Source: Chitinophagaceae bacterium
Lineage (GTDB): Bacteria; Bacteroidota; Bacteroidia; Chitinophagales; Chitinophagaceae
Direction of reading: 5' to 3'
DNA: 64,000 nt
NCBI GenBank assembly: GCA_019638625.1
Contig: JAHBTK010000004.1
Coordinates: 248,001 to 312,000, forward strand
Shown piece by piece: positions 53,366 to 62,078 of the stretch. The position numbers and the translations under genes are program-made. Within the stretch, counting starts at the first letter, position 1; the number at the start of each line of letters is the position of its first letter. The notes beneath the pieces are model-generated. The model had not been told where the DNA came from. It ran no database searches and was given only the letters and a program-made list of their open reading frames with translations.

Positions 53366-54364
53366 TTAAATTTTAGCGTATACAATCAGGATAAGTCCAA
53401 TAATATAAAACAGGAACATTGCATATAACAACCGGTTAGTATCGGGAGGCGCCAGTTTAAATTCCCGCCACACAAATACTCCCCAAACCGCCGCGATCAT
53501 AGCATTGCCCTGCCCCAATCCGAAGGAAATGGCAAAACCTGCCTGACCGGCTGACAAGATACTCAGCACCAAGCCTGCCCCCCAGATCATACCGCCCAAC
53601 ACCCCCATCAAATGATCTCTCCTGCTACCATTAAAATAATCCGCATAACCAACCGGCATACCCTGCACGGGCTTTTTCATCAGAAGGGTATTGAGCAGAA
53701 AATTACTGAGCAACACTCCTACGCCGAATAACACAGTAGCAGTATAGGGTCCCGCTTTGCCAGGTTGCGGGTCTGTAAAATCGGGGTACATGGCCGCGGC
53801 AATAAAACGATAAAAAAAGCCAAACAATACACCGGCTACCACGGAGAGTAATATTCCCTTAAGGGATATCTCATTTTTAGTATTGGATAACCTTTTATAA
53901 GCAACCGCGGAAAGTAGGATAGCGACCATTACCATTAACACCCCTGCAAACAAAAAAGTCTTGTTGCCCTGGGGAAACGCGATATAATTCGTAACCACTC
54001 CCAGCACCAATCCAAACCCTGCACCCACCGGAAAAGCTACCGACATGCCTGCCACCGCAATAGCCGCCACAAACAGGATATTCGCCGCATTGAATATTAC
54101 ACCGCCGGTAACTGCAGACAAAATATTTTCAGAAGAGGTCTGCTGTATATCCTGCATAAAACTCCAGCCCTGGTTGCCTGCCGTTCCAATGGTAAAGGCG
54201 AATAACAGTGTTACCAACACAATGCCCAACACATAATCCCAGTAGAACAACTCAAAACGCCACCGGCTGCTTACCAGTTTCTGCATATTGGGCCAACTAC
54301 CCCAGCAAATCATAGTGATCACCGATAAAGCAACTGCCAGAGAATAAGTATCAACAGTAAACAT
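53366..54364 (-). CDS. sugar permease of the GRP/DMT (GlcU/RhaT-like) family
   Basis: 332-residue transporter with about ten helices, distantly related to RhaT: VITMICWGSWPNMQKLVSSR, GVIFNAANILFVAAIAVAG, VAFPVGAGFGLVLGVVTNYI, LGGMIWGAGLVLSILSAGQA and AISFGLGQGNAMIAAVWGVF. The family imports monosaccharides or related compounds by proton symport. Position at the end of the oxidative cluster makes it the likely uptake system for the sugar or acid processed there. Confidence 0.85.
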   Translation of the reverse strand: MFTVDTYSLAVALSVITMICWGSWPNMQKLVSSRWRFELFYWDYVLGIVLVTLLFAFTIGTAGNQGWSFMQDIQQTSSENILSAVTGGVIFNAANILFVAAIAVAGMSVAFPVGAGFGLVLGVVTNYIAFPQGNKTFLFAGVLMVMVAILLSAVAYKRLSNTKNEISLKGILLSVVAGVLFGFFYRFIAAAMYPDFTDPQPGKAGPYTATVLFGVGVLLSNFLLNTLLMKKPVQGMPVGYADYFNGSRRDHLMGVLGGMIWGAGLVLSILSAGQAGFAISFGLGQGNAMIAAVWGVFVWREFKLAPPDTNRLLYAMFLFYIIGLILIVYAKI

Positions 54365-54471
54365 AAAAATATTTTTGCTTCAATGTAATTTTTGTACTGT
54401 CATCCGGTATAAAATAACGCCGGCATCGATTGTTTCCTGATATGCTGCCGTTCATGATGCTATCATAATAA

Positions 54472-55419
54472 TTACACTACCCTGTTCTTAACAGTGCTTC
54501 CGCTAATCCCTCTTACCAATTCCTCGGCAGCCATACGTTGCAAGGTTGGAACACTCCGTTCGCTGTACCACGCGGTATGAGACGTAAGTATTACATTTTT
54601 ACTACGGATCAGCGGATGTTCAACCGGCAGAGGCTCTTTCTCGTATACATCCAGTCCTGCAAAAAGCGCTCCCGATGCCAGCCGGGAAGCCAGCGCTTCC
54701 GTATCAATCAGTCCTCCCCGGGATGTATTCACCAGGATAGCTCCTTTCTTCATTCTGTTCAATACATCCTCATTAATGATATGATGCGTTTGCTGCGTAA
54801 GCGGAAGATGCAGTGATATGATATCCGCTGTTTCAATTATTTCGTCAAAGTTGCTTTTTTCGACACTCAGGCTTTCCATATCGTCTTTTCCCACAAAAGG
54901 ATCGTAAGCCATTTTTTTAAATCTAAAAGAGGTAGCCCGTTTCAATACTTCCCTTGCTATCCGGCCAAAACCTATCGTTGCAAATTTCATTTCATAAAAA
55001 GGTAATGCCACATCCGGCGGAATAATCTTCCATTCTCCACTAACGGTACGTTTATGCGTTTCTGTAAGCTGTCTTGCTAATGCCAATGCCAGCGATACAG
55101 TATGATCTGCCACTTCGGCGATGCAATAGTCCGGAACATTACAAACAACAATTCCCTTTTTTTGCGCGGCTTCAAGGTCCAGGTTGTCTACCCCTATACC
55201 ATATCTTACTATCAGCCGGCATTTTTTCAATCCATCGATAACAGAAGCTGTTACCGGCGCCCATTGCACCAGCAGCGCTGCCGCTTCGGCCCCGTATGTC
55301 AGTACATCTTCCGGAGTTTTGCATTGAGCGGCAATAAGCTCAAAACCGGCTTCGGTAATTATTTTTTTTTCCTGGTCAATATTTTTAAATCCATAGTCTG
55401 TAATCAACACCTTTTCCAT
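54472..55419 (-). CDS. D-2-hydroxyacid dehydrogenase (C-terminal-binding-protein type)
   Basis: 315-residue NAD-dependent dehydrogenase, converting a 2-hydroxyacid and 2-oxoacid. The Rossmann motif is IGFGRIAREVLKRA; catalytic residues are Arg in NTSRGGLIDTEAL, Glu in LDVYEKEP and His in TSHTAWYSERS. The ATG giving MEKVLITDYGFKNI avoids overlapping the upstream dehydrogenase gene, from which it is 10 bases away. In this operon it could reduce or oxidise a sugar-derived 2-oxoacid (inference). Confidence 0.9.
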   Translation of the reverse strand: MEKVLITDYGFKNIDQEKKIITEAGFELIAAQCKTPEDVLTYGAEAAALLVQWAPVTASVIDGLKKCRLIVRYGIGVDNLDLEAAQKKGIVVCNVPDYCIAEVADHTVSLALALARQLTETHKRTVSGEWKIIPPDVALPFYEMKFATIGFGRIAREVLKRATSFRFKKMAYDPFVGKDDMESLSVEKSNFDEIIETADIISLHLPLTQQTHHIINEDVLNRMKKGAILVNTSRGGLIDTEALASRLASGALFAGLDVYEKEPLPVEHPLIRSKNVILTSHTAWYSERSVPTLQRMAAEELVRGISGSTVKNRVV

Positions 55420-55429
55420 CGATACTGGT

Positions 55430-56449
55430 TTATTCAAAAACAATAACTGACTTTATATGATTATCCCGGGCTTCCAGCATATCGAAAAAAGCCTCCCTGC
55501 CCCGGTCCAGTGTATAGTAGTGTACCCAGGAACCCACGTCTACCTTTCCTTCCGATATCAGTAACAAAGCTTCTTCCATATCCTTTTGTGTAGCGGCGTA
55601 ACTACCAATTACAGACTTTTCCTTTAATACTATATCATAACTCAGCAGGGATCTGCTGTTGTTGTACAACCCCAGCATCAATAAGGCGCCGCCGGGTTTT
55701 ACGATATCCAGCCCTGTTATATTGGTTTGTTCAGACCCCACGGCATCCACCACCAGATCAATCGACCCTCCATTTAAAATGGATGCCACCGCGGCATGAA
55801 TATCCTCCGTATCAGGATTCAACACCGCATCTGCCCCGATTCGTTTTGCAACTTCCAGCCTGTCCTGCCTGATATCAGACACAATAGTCGTCGAATTGCG
55901 TAGCGCACTGAATGCCTGCTGCGCTACCAGCCCTATGGGACCGGCACCGATCACCAGTACATTTCCGATGTCCAGATGTTGCGTAAGTCTTACCAGGTGC
56001 ACACCGTTGGCCAGTGGTTCCGTCAGGCAGGCCAGCCTGGGATCCACATGCTCCGGCATACGCATGAGCGAGGAGACCGGCACATTTACATAAACGCCAA
56101 AAGCGCCGTTCCGATGCATGCCAAACACCTGTCTCCGTATGCATAAATTCGTTTTTCCCTCCCGGCACCTGTCGCATGCTCCGCAGGAAACTACGGAATT
56201 GCTTACCACTTTCATGCCCTTTCTCCATCCCTGCACATCTGCTCCTGCTTCCTCAATTACACCGGAGAATTCATGCCCCATGATCAGTGGCGGTTTTCTC
56301 CGGGAACTATGAGCTCTGAAAGTCTCCAGCTCACTGCCGCAAATGCCACAGGCACTCACTTTCACCAGGACTTCATCGCTTTTATAATCCGGTTCAGGTA
56401 CTTCAGCAAGCAAGAGTTCGTCATAAGAAGGGTAATACAATGCTTTCAT
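55430..56449 (-). CDS. zinc-dependent medium-chain alcohol dehydrogenase
   Basis: 339-residue MDR enzyme, similar to sorbitol or galactitol-phosphate dehydrogenases. Catalytic zinc ligands are in ACGICGSELETFRAH and IMGHEFSGVIEEAG; the structural zinc Cys cluster is SCGACDRCREGKTNLC; the NAD-binding motif is VLVIGAGPIGLVAQQAF. The ATG giving MKALYYPSYDELLLAEVPEP is preferred over one six codons upstream. It lies between the cyclase-like gene and the 2-hydroxyacid dehydrogenase. Confidence 0.92.
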   Translation of the reverse strand: MKALYYPSYDELLLAEVPEPDYKSDEVLVKVSACGICGSELETFRAHSSRRKPPLIMGHEFSGVIEEAGADVQGWRKGMKVVSNSVVSCGACDRCREGKTNLCIRRQVFGMHRNGAFGVYVNVPVSSLMRMPEHVDPRLACLTEPLANGVHLVRLTQHLDIGNVLVIGAGPIGLVAQQAFSALRNSTTIVSDIRQDRLEVAKRIGADAVLNPDTEDIHAAVASILNGGSIDLVVDAVGSEQTNITGLDIVKPGGALLMLGLYNNSRSLLSYDIVLKEKSVIGSYAATQKDMEEALLLISEGKVDVGSWVHYYTLDRGREAFFDMLEARDNHIKSVIVFE

Positions 56450-56565
56450 CTGGAATTCTTCTATCATTTTAATGACAACATAGCGTAAGGCTTCCTTTTC
56501 CCGAAAGGAGGAACAAGTCTCTCTTCTCAGGTTTGTAAATATTTTTCAACGGAGGATGTTTTGTT

Positions 56566-57195
56566 TTAACTGTCTACCCGGGCCACCGCCCTGATGGGAG
56601 AACCATCCCGTCCTTTAAAGTTTAACGGGAATCCCATAAAAGTAAACCGTTCAGGTACCTTATCGAGGTTGGCTAAACTCTCCACTACCACTATTTCGGC
56701 AGGCAGCAATATATGGTGCAGTTCATACCAGTCCTTACCCGGCGTAGGCATATCCATACCCAGCAATCTTATTTTTTTTCCTGCCAGAAACTTCGCCGCA
56801 TCCTGCGTCAACGAAGGAAAATCTGAAAAGAAATTTTCTTTACCAAAATGATGGTGCCAGCCAGTTTCAAATACAATTTTCGCTTCCGGCACCAGCAGGC
56901 TTTCATACGGGATAAAATCCGCCACTGTTATTTCCTCGTTCGCCTTCTTCGGTATCCGCAACAGGTGCGTTTCTCCGTAAAACCATTCCAGGGGCATCTG
57001 GTCCAGAGTTTTTCCATCATCCAGGAAATGATACATCGCATCCAGGTGAGTTCCCTGGTGAGAACTGATAGAGATCTGCGTGATATTATACCTCAGCGTT
57101 TTTGTGTTGCCATGAGGAATAATACTTAGCTTGGGATCGCTGGGAAAAGTCTGTTGTCCATGCTCCAGGGGGTGAGATAAATCAATAAGTTTCAT
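56566..57195 (-). CDS. cyclase family (kynurenine-formamidase fold) metal hydrolase
   Basis: 209-residue metal-dependent hydrolase. The family motif HxGTHxDxxxHF appears as SSHQGTHLDAMYHF, giving the metal ligands; further motifs are IDLSHPLEHGQQTFPSDPKL, IVFETGWHHHFGK and LGMDMPTPG. Relatives open amide, lactone or cyclic substrates. In a dehydrogenase-rich sugar cluster, a lactonase role is plausible (inference). It starts 12 bases after the SDR gene. Confidence 0.88.
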   Translation of the reverse strand: MKLIDLSHPLEHGQQTFPSDPKLSIIPHGNTKTLRYNITQISISSHQGTHLDAMYHFLDDGKTLDQMPLEWFYGETHLLRIPKKANEEITVADFIPYESLLVPEAKIVFETGWHHHFGKENFFSDFPSLTQDAAKFLAGKKIRLLGMDMPTPGKDWYELHHILLPAEIVVVESLANLDKVPERFTFMGFPLNFKGRDGSPIRAVARVDS

Positions 57196-57207
57196 ATCAA
57201 TAACATT

Positions 57208-57954
57208 TTACTTTGCAAGGTAACCACCGTCTACCAGTAAATCACTGCCTGTTATAAAAGAAGAATCATCGCTGGCCAGAAAGGCGACTGCAGCAGCCAC
57301 CTCTTCTACCCTCCCCTGCCGGTTGAGCAGGTGCATAGCAGACGCCCGCCTGTTTTCTTCTTCAATGTCAAGCCCCAGCTTTTTACAGGAATTTATAAAA
57401 GCCTTCGTGTATATATAACCGGGGCAAAGCGTATTTACCCGGATGCCGTCCGGTGCCAGGTCCTGCGCCCAGCATTTCGTCAGTCCCCTGATGGCAAATT
57501 TGGTGGCATTATAGGTGGCAAAGTTTGACTGTCCCACAAAACCGCTCACAGACGAAAAGTTGATGATGCTGCCACCTCCGTTCTTACGCATCTGGGGTAC
57601 GATATATTTTGCCATCAGGGATGTTCCCCCAATATTCACCGCATTGATCTTTGCCCAATCCTCTTCGGTGGCATCTACCCCCTTAAAAACAAAGCAGGCA
57701 GCCGTATTCACCAGGATATGTACATGCCCGATCTCCTCTGCTATTGTTTCACATGTTTTTTTTACTGCTTGTTCCTGACTGATATCGAGTTGCACAAACG
57801 CGGCATCGATCTGTTTTGATTTACCCTCCGTATCCGGTTGCAAATCCACCAGGATCACTTTGCATCCCTCCTCTTTCAATCGCTGACCGGCCGCATATCC
57901 CAGATCGCCCAGTCCGCCTGTAACCAACGCTATTTTTCCGTTAAGTCCTCTCAT
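57208..57954 (-). CDS. short-chain dehydrogenase/reductase
   Basis: 248-residue NAD(P)-dependent oxidoreductase. Cofactor motif: ALVTGGLGDLGYAAGQRL (Gly-rich); Asp in VILVDLQPD suggests NAD preference; NTAACFVF motif; catalytic Ser in IINFSSVSGFV and YxxxK in FATYNATKFAIRGL; C-terminal ITGSDLLVDGGYLAK. It begins 11 bases after the rhamnosidase stop. It could oxidise the released sugar at C1 (inference). Confidence 0.92.
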   Translation of the reverse strand: MRGLNGKIALVTGGLGDLGYAAGQRLKEEGCKVILVDLQPDTEGKSKQIDAAFVQLDISQEQAVKKTCETIAEEIGHVHILVNTAACFVFKGVDATEEDWAKINAVNIGGTSLMAKYIVPQMRKNGGGSIINFSSVSGFVGQSNFATYNATKFAIRGLTKCWAQDLAPDGIRVNTLCPGYIYTKAFINSCKKLGLDIEEENRRASAMHLLNRQGRVEEVAAAVAFLASDDSSFITGSDLLVDGGYLAK

Positions 57955-57965
57955 ACTATTATTTT

Positions 57966-60755
57966 TTATTGCGGCATAGTAAAACTGTATCTGCCGGAAG
58001 CCAACCTCAAAGAGGTTTGTCCACCCTTTTTACCAGCAGGTTTAATATGCAGGTTAGCTGATAATGCCTGTCCGTTTTCCCTGATTTCCTTTTCCGTTGG
58101 CAATACAAGGGTGGCCGTAGTATTCGCCGGTACACTAACGTCTACGGTCAACTGCCCGCTTTCCTTTTTCCAGGACACTTCCACTTTCCCGGTAATCGCT
58201 TTGTAACTGCCTTTTGCCCACGTAAGCGTTCCGCCCGGGGTAGGTCTTAAAATAAAATGCCGGTAACCGGGGCGACTTTCATCATAGTTGATCCCGATAA
58301 CAGTACCGTGCAACCATTCTCCTACTGAACCAATAGCATACTGATTGAAAGAGTTCATTTGCCAGCGTTGAAAGCCTCTTCCTTTCACATAGCCATCCCA
58401 GCGTTCCCATATAGTAGTGGCGCCCTGATCAATAGAATATATCCAGGAAGGGAACCGCCTGCTTTCCAGCAACTGATAGGCAATGTCATTATAATTATTC
58501 CGGCTCAACTGGTTCATCATACGGGTAATCGTCTGTATCCCGGTAGAAACCCGGTAATCATATTCGGCAACCGCGTCCACCATAAATTTGGCGGCATTTG
58601 CCCGCAGGTTTTCCGGCACCAGGTTAAACTCCAACGCCAATGCATAGCCGGCCTGCGTTTCACCTTTTACCCGCCCTTCCCTGCTGATAAACTCTTTTAC
58701 AAATACTGATCTGATATTTTTAGCCAGTTTATCATAGTAGTTGAACTCTTTGGTTTTGCCCAGCACTTTTGAGGCATCTGCCAGTATTTGTGTAGAATAA
58801 TAGAAAAAAGCGGTATTGAACAGGTCTCTTGCCACATCTCCTTTATCGGTCGGGTACCCTTCTGCTTTAATCGTATTTCCATTTACCCAATCACCATAGT
58901 TCTGTCCCACCGCATTTGTCCTTATCAGGTCAGGGTTTTCCTTATGCACATGATCTATAAAACTTTTCATGGAGGTATAATGCTCTTCCAGTATCCTTTT
59001 GTCGCCGTAGTTCAGGTATGCCTTCCAGGGAATAATAATGCCGGCATCTGTCCATCCCGGGGCGTCGTAAAATACCATTCCCACCTGAGGAGCATAATTG
59101 GGGTACCTGCCTTCGGGCGTTTGCCGGTCACGGATATCTTTAAACCATTTGGTGTAAAAAGCGCCCAGGTCCATATTATACATGGCCGTCTGGCAAAATA
59201 TCTGGGCATCTCCCATCCATCCGCAACGCTCATCCCTCTGCGGACAATCTTCCGGAATACTATGCAAATTGCTCAACTGCGTCCATACAATATTACTCCA
59301 TAACTGATTAATATCTTTACTTGAGGAGCTGAACTCGGAAACCAGGGCAGATGCGGAAGCCACAACTTTTCCGGTAATATTCTCAAGCGCAGGCTCCCGG
59401 GTAAGCCCTGCCACTTCCACATACCTGAAACCGTGATAGGTGAACCGCGGCTCATAGTCTATGGTTGTTTCCCTTGCCGGGATATAGGTATTCGTTTGTT
59501 TGGCCGTACGCAGGTTTTGCGTATAGAGTGTACTGTCTTCCATCAGTATTTCCGCATGGCGCAATATGATCTTTTTCCCGGGGTTGTAGGGCAGCGTGAT
59601 ATGTACCCAACCGGCCATATTCTGACCCATATCAAAAATATGATTGCCATTGGGCGCCCTAAAAACATTGACGGGTTTTATTTCTTTCACTATCCTGACA
59701 GGCTCATTGATCTGGGCATTTAACGTGAGTGATACACTGTTATCAACAACCACATTATCCCAGCGTTCTGTATTAAAACCGGGCTGTAACCAGTTATCGG
59801 GCATATACCGGGCATCATATACTTCCCCATCAAATATAGACGCTTCCTTCATAGGACCGTCTTTCAACATTTTCCAGCTTTCATCTGTTACCACCCGTTC
59901 TTTTGATCCATCAGTAAACTCTATCTCCAATTGCGCCAGCAGTCTTCTGTCGAACCCGTAGTTTCCCCGTTGTGGTTTGCCATGGGTAAACAACACACCG
60001 GTGTACCAGCCATCTGCCAGCATTCCTCCTATCACATTATCACCTGAAGCAAGCATGGTTGTCACATCGTAGGTCTGGTACTGCACCCTTGTGAAATAGT
60101 CCGTCCACTCGGGAGCAAGAATCTGATCGCCTACTTTTCTCCCGTTCAGGTACATTTCATATACCCCCAAAGCAGTAGCATATAATTTGGCTTTTTTCAC
60201 CTGCCTGTTCACCACAAACTGTTTACGCAAAAGAGGCGAGGGCGGTATAATGTTTTCGTCCTGCACGGTTACAGGTTGCACCGTAGGCGCTCCTATCCAT
60301 TTAGCTTTCCAGTCGCTATTATTCAGCAACCCCATGGAAAAATGCTGTGTTGCGCTCCAGTCGGTTTCCGCGTTTTGTTCATCCCACACCTTCAGTTTCC
60401 AGTAATAATCCTTCCCGGACAACAGCGGTTTACCTTTGAACGCTATGTGAAAACTTTCGTCAGACGTCACCTTGCCGGAGTTCCATATATTACCCTCATT
60501 CTTATCAAGGAGGGCTTTACTGTCTGCTACTATCAGGTGATAGGCCTTCTGACGTTTGGCTCTTTCGGTGGATACCATCTCCCAGCTAAACCGTGGATGT
60601 AATACATCTATTCCCTGGGGATTGACAAGATACTCGCATCGCAGGTTCACAATGTTAAAATCTCTCCCTGACGAGGTTCTTTCAAAAGACATACAGGTTA
60701 ATGCCAGCAACAGTAAGAGCCCGGATGAAAATAAAGATTTAGTCCATTTAATCAT
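57966..60755 (-). CDS. alpha-L-rhamnosidase (GH78), exported
   Basis: 929-residue glycosidase releasing terminal L-rhamnose from plant or microbial glycans. Signal peptide: SLFSSGLLLLLALTCMSF, possibly a lipoprotein with Cys. N-terminal beta-domains (IVNLRCEYLVNPQGIDVLHP, FSWEMVSTERAKRQKAYHLI, then KAKLYATALGVYEMYLNGRK) precede the catalytic (alpha/alpha)6 barrel with the GH78 motif DCPQRDERCGWMGDAQIF and acidic residues in TTIWERWDGYVKG. An upstream ATG adds nine residues. It heads the minus-strand cluster. Confidence 0.94.
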   Translation of the reverse strand: MIKWTKSLFSSGLLLLLALTCMSFERTSSGRDFNIVNLRCEYLVNPQGIDVLHPRFSWEMVSTERAKRQKAYHLIVADSKALLDKNEGNIWNSGKVTSDESFHIAFKGKPLLSGKDYYWKLKVWDEQNAETDWSATQHFSMGLLNNSDWKAKWIGAPTVQPVTVQDENIIPPSPLLRKQFVVNRQVKKAKLYATALGVYEMYLNGRKVGDQILAPEWTDYFTRVQYQTYDVTTMLASGDNVIGGMLADGWYTGVLFTHGKPQRGNYGFDRRLLAQLEIEFTDGSKERVVTDESWKMLKDGPMKEASIFDGEVYDARYMPDNWLQPGFNTERWDNVVVDNSVSLTLNAQINEPVRIVKEIKPVNVFRAPNGNHIFDMGQNMAGWVHITLPYNPGKKIILRHAEILMEDSTLYTQNLRTAKQTNTYIPARETTIDYEPRFTYHGFRYVEVAGLTREPALENITGKVVASASALVSEFSSSSKDINQLWSNIVWTQLSNLHSIPEDCPQRDERCGWMGDAQIFCQTAMYNMDLGAFYTKWFKDIRDRQTPEGRYPNYAPQVGMVFYDAPGWTDAGIIIPWKAYLNYGDKRILEEHYTSMKSFIDHVHKENPDLIRTNAVGQNYGDWVNGNTIKAEGYPTDKGDVARDLFNTAFFYYSTQILADASKVLGKTKEFNYYDKLAKNIRSVFVKEFISREGRVKGETQAGYALALEFNLVPENLRANAAKFMVDAVAEYDYRVSTGIQTITRMMNQLSRNNYNDIAYQLLESRRFPSWIYSIDQGATTIWERWDGYVKGRGFQRWQMNSFNQYAIGSVGEWLHGTVIGINYDESRPGYRHFILRPTPGGTLTWAKGSYKAITGKVEVSWKKESGQLTVDVSVPANTTATLVLPTEKEIRENGQALSANLHIKPAGKKGGQTSLRLASGRYSFTMPQ

Positions 60756-61377
60756 AGCATTCGTTTTGTAATCAACCCGCACAATTTATAAATTTTTGTT
60801 CAACCAAAATATTGCGCTGGTAAACCGAACTTTACTTAAAATAAATCATTGACAGCATACCCGAAACCTGAAGAGTAGCAGAAAACAGTTCATTGGCAAT
60901 TGCGAGTTTGATTATCAATTATTATATACAACCTGTAGTTGCAACAAAGTGAAATTATAATGACGAGAGCAGTAAAACATATACTTAAATACCCAAAAAA
61001 GATGTTTTTATAACAAATAGAAATATTCCAGATGTCAAATCAGGATTGGCTCGCTATCATATAAAAGAATCTTTGATAATCCGGTAGGGAAACCGCCTGC
61101 TTTCCGGTCAATTGCAGCCTTTCGGCAGGCTACCTGCCTTTTCCCTATATATAAAAACTACAAACCGACCTCAACATTTAAATGGAATGTATTACTTACA
61201 ACAGCGCTGGATAAAAAGGATTACCTTGTGGATATAGCGCCGGGAATACGGTTTATAATATGTTTTTTAAAATGCTTTGAATAAAAGGAGAAATGACCAT
61301 ACAAAAAATATTCTTTTCAGTATTGAATTTTCTGAAAAGCCTTTTCATCAAAAAAGATTGCTGTAAATAGTGCAGCA
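60756..61377. other. 622-base intergenic region upstream of the rhamnosidase cluster
   Basis: No gene seen. It must hold the promoter of the minus-strand cluster and the 3' end of the nucleosidase gene. A short GC-rich patch (61079-61146) has partial inverted repeats (GCCTTTCGGCAGGC and GGAAACCGCC) but no clear terminator. I could not pick a -7 box with confidence. Confidence 0.4.
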
Positions 61378-61953
61378 TTACCCGACGATACCGTTCTTCA
61401 TAACCTCATGCAGAACCACTGCTGCCTGGTGTACCGACACAGCCCAATCGTCTGCAGCCTTTCCGTCTGCTCCGTCTGAAATATATTTCAAACAAACAAA
61501 GGGTATCTGTTCCTGCCGGGCAACCCATGCCAGGGCAAAGGCTTCCATATCTATTACGTCATAAGCATTGCCATTATGCTGTATTTCAAAATTATCCCCG
61601 GTACCGCAAGTCCCTTCAGGTAACCGGTTGGCACGAAATCCATATTGTAACACCACATCCTGCTCACAAAAAGGGGTTTCATATTTTGCGAAACCCAGCG
61701 GCGTCACGTCCATATCCCGTTGAATAAAACGGGTACAGCAAACCACTTCTCCTTTTTTAAACACCGCGCTGCCGGCAGATCCCAGGTTAACGATCATACC
61801 GGGTCTTTTTTGAACAATACGTTTCAGCAGGTGATACCCTGCATTCAATTTTCCGATACCTGTAAATAAAACATCACGGTCTTTGAAGTAACCTGCCGCT
61901 TCCGACTCAAGTGCAAATACCAGCAATGTTTCATCAGATAACAAATAATTCAT
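61378..61953 (-). CDS. MTAN-like nucleosidase/phosphorylase
   Basis: 191-residue purine-nucleoside phosphorylase-fold enzyme, shorter than standard 5'-methylthioadenosine/SAH nucleosidase (about 230). Motifs: TLLVFALESEAAGYF, IVNLGSAGSAVFKKGEVVCC, YDVIDMEAFALAWVARQ (ribose-binding Met-Glu) and VCLKYISDGAD (catalytic Asp). It likely splits adenine from an adenosyl thioether or related nucleoside. Lone gene, divergent from the partial glycoside-hydrolase gene. Confidence 0.85.
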   Translation of the reverse strand: MNYLLSDETLLVFALESEAAGYFKDRDVLFTGIGKLNAGYHLLKRIVQKRPGMIVNLGSAGSAVFKKGEVVCCTRFIQRDMDVTPLGFAKYETPFCEQDVVLQYGFRANRLPEGTCGTGDNFEIQHNGNAYDVIDMEAFALAWVARQEQIPFVCLKYISDGADGKAADDWAVSVHQAAVVLHEVMKNGIVG

Positions 61954-62078
61954 GAAAACAATTTACCGCCAAAAATAAGTTTTCAAACCCTGATCTTTTA
62001 AAAAGAGCTAAAAGAAACAGACAGTATTACAGTATTATATCATTCATTTATTCTCATAACAATTATAATATACCCGTC

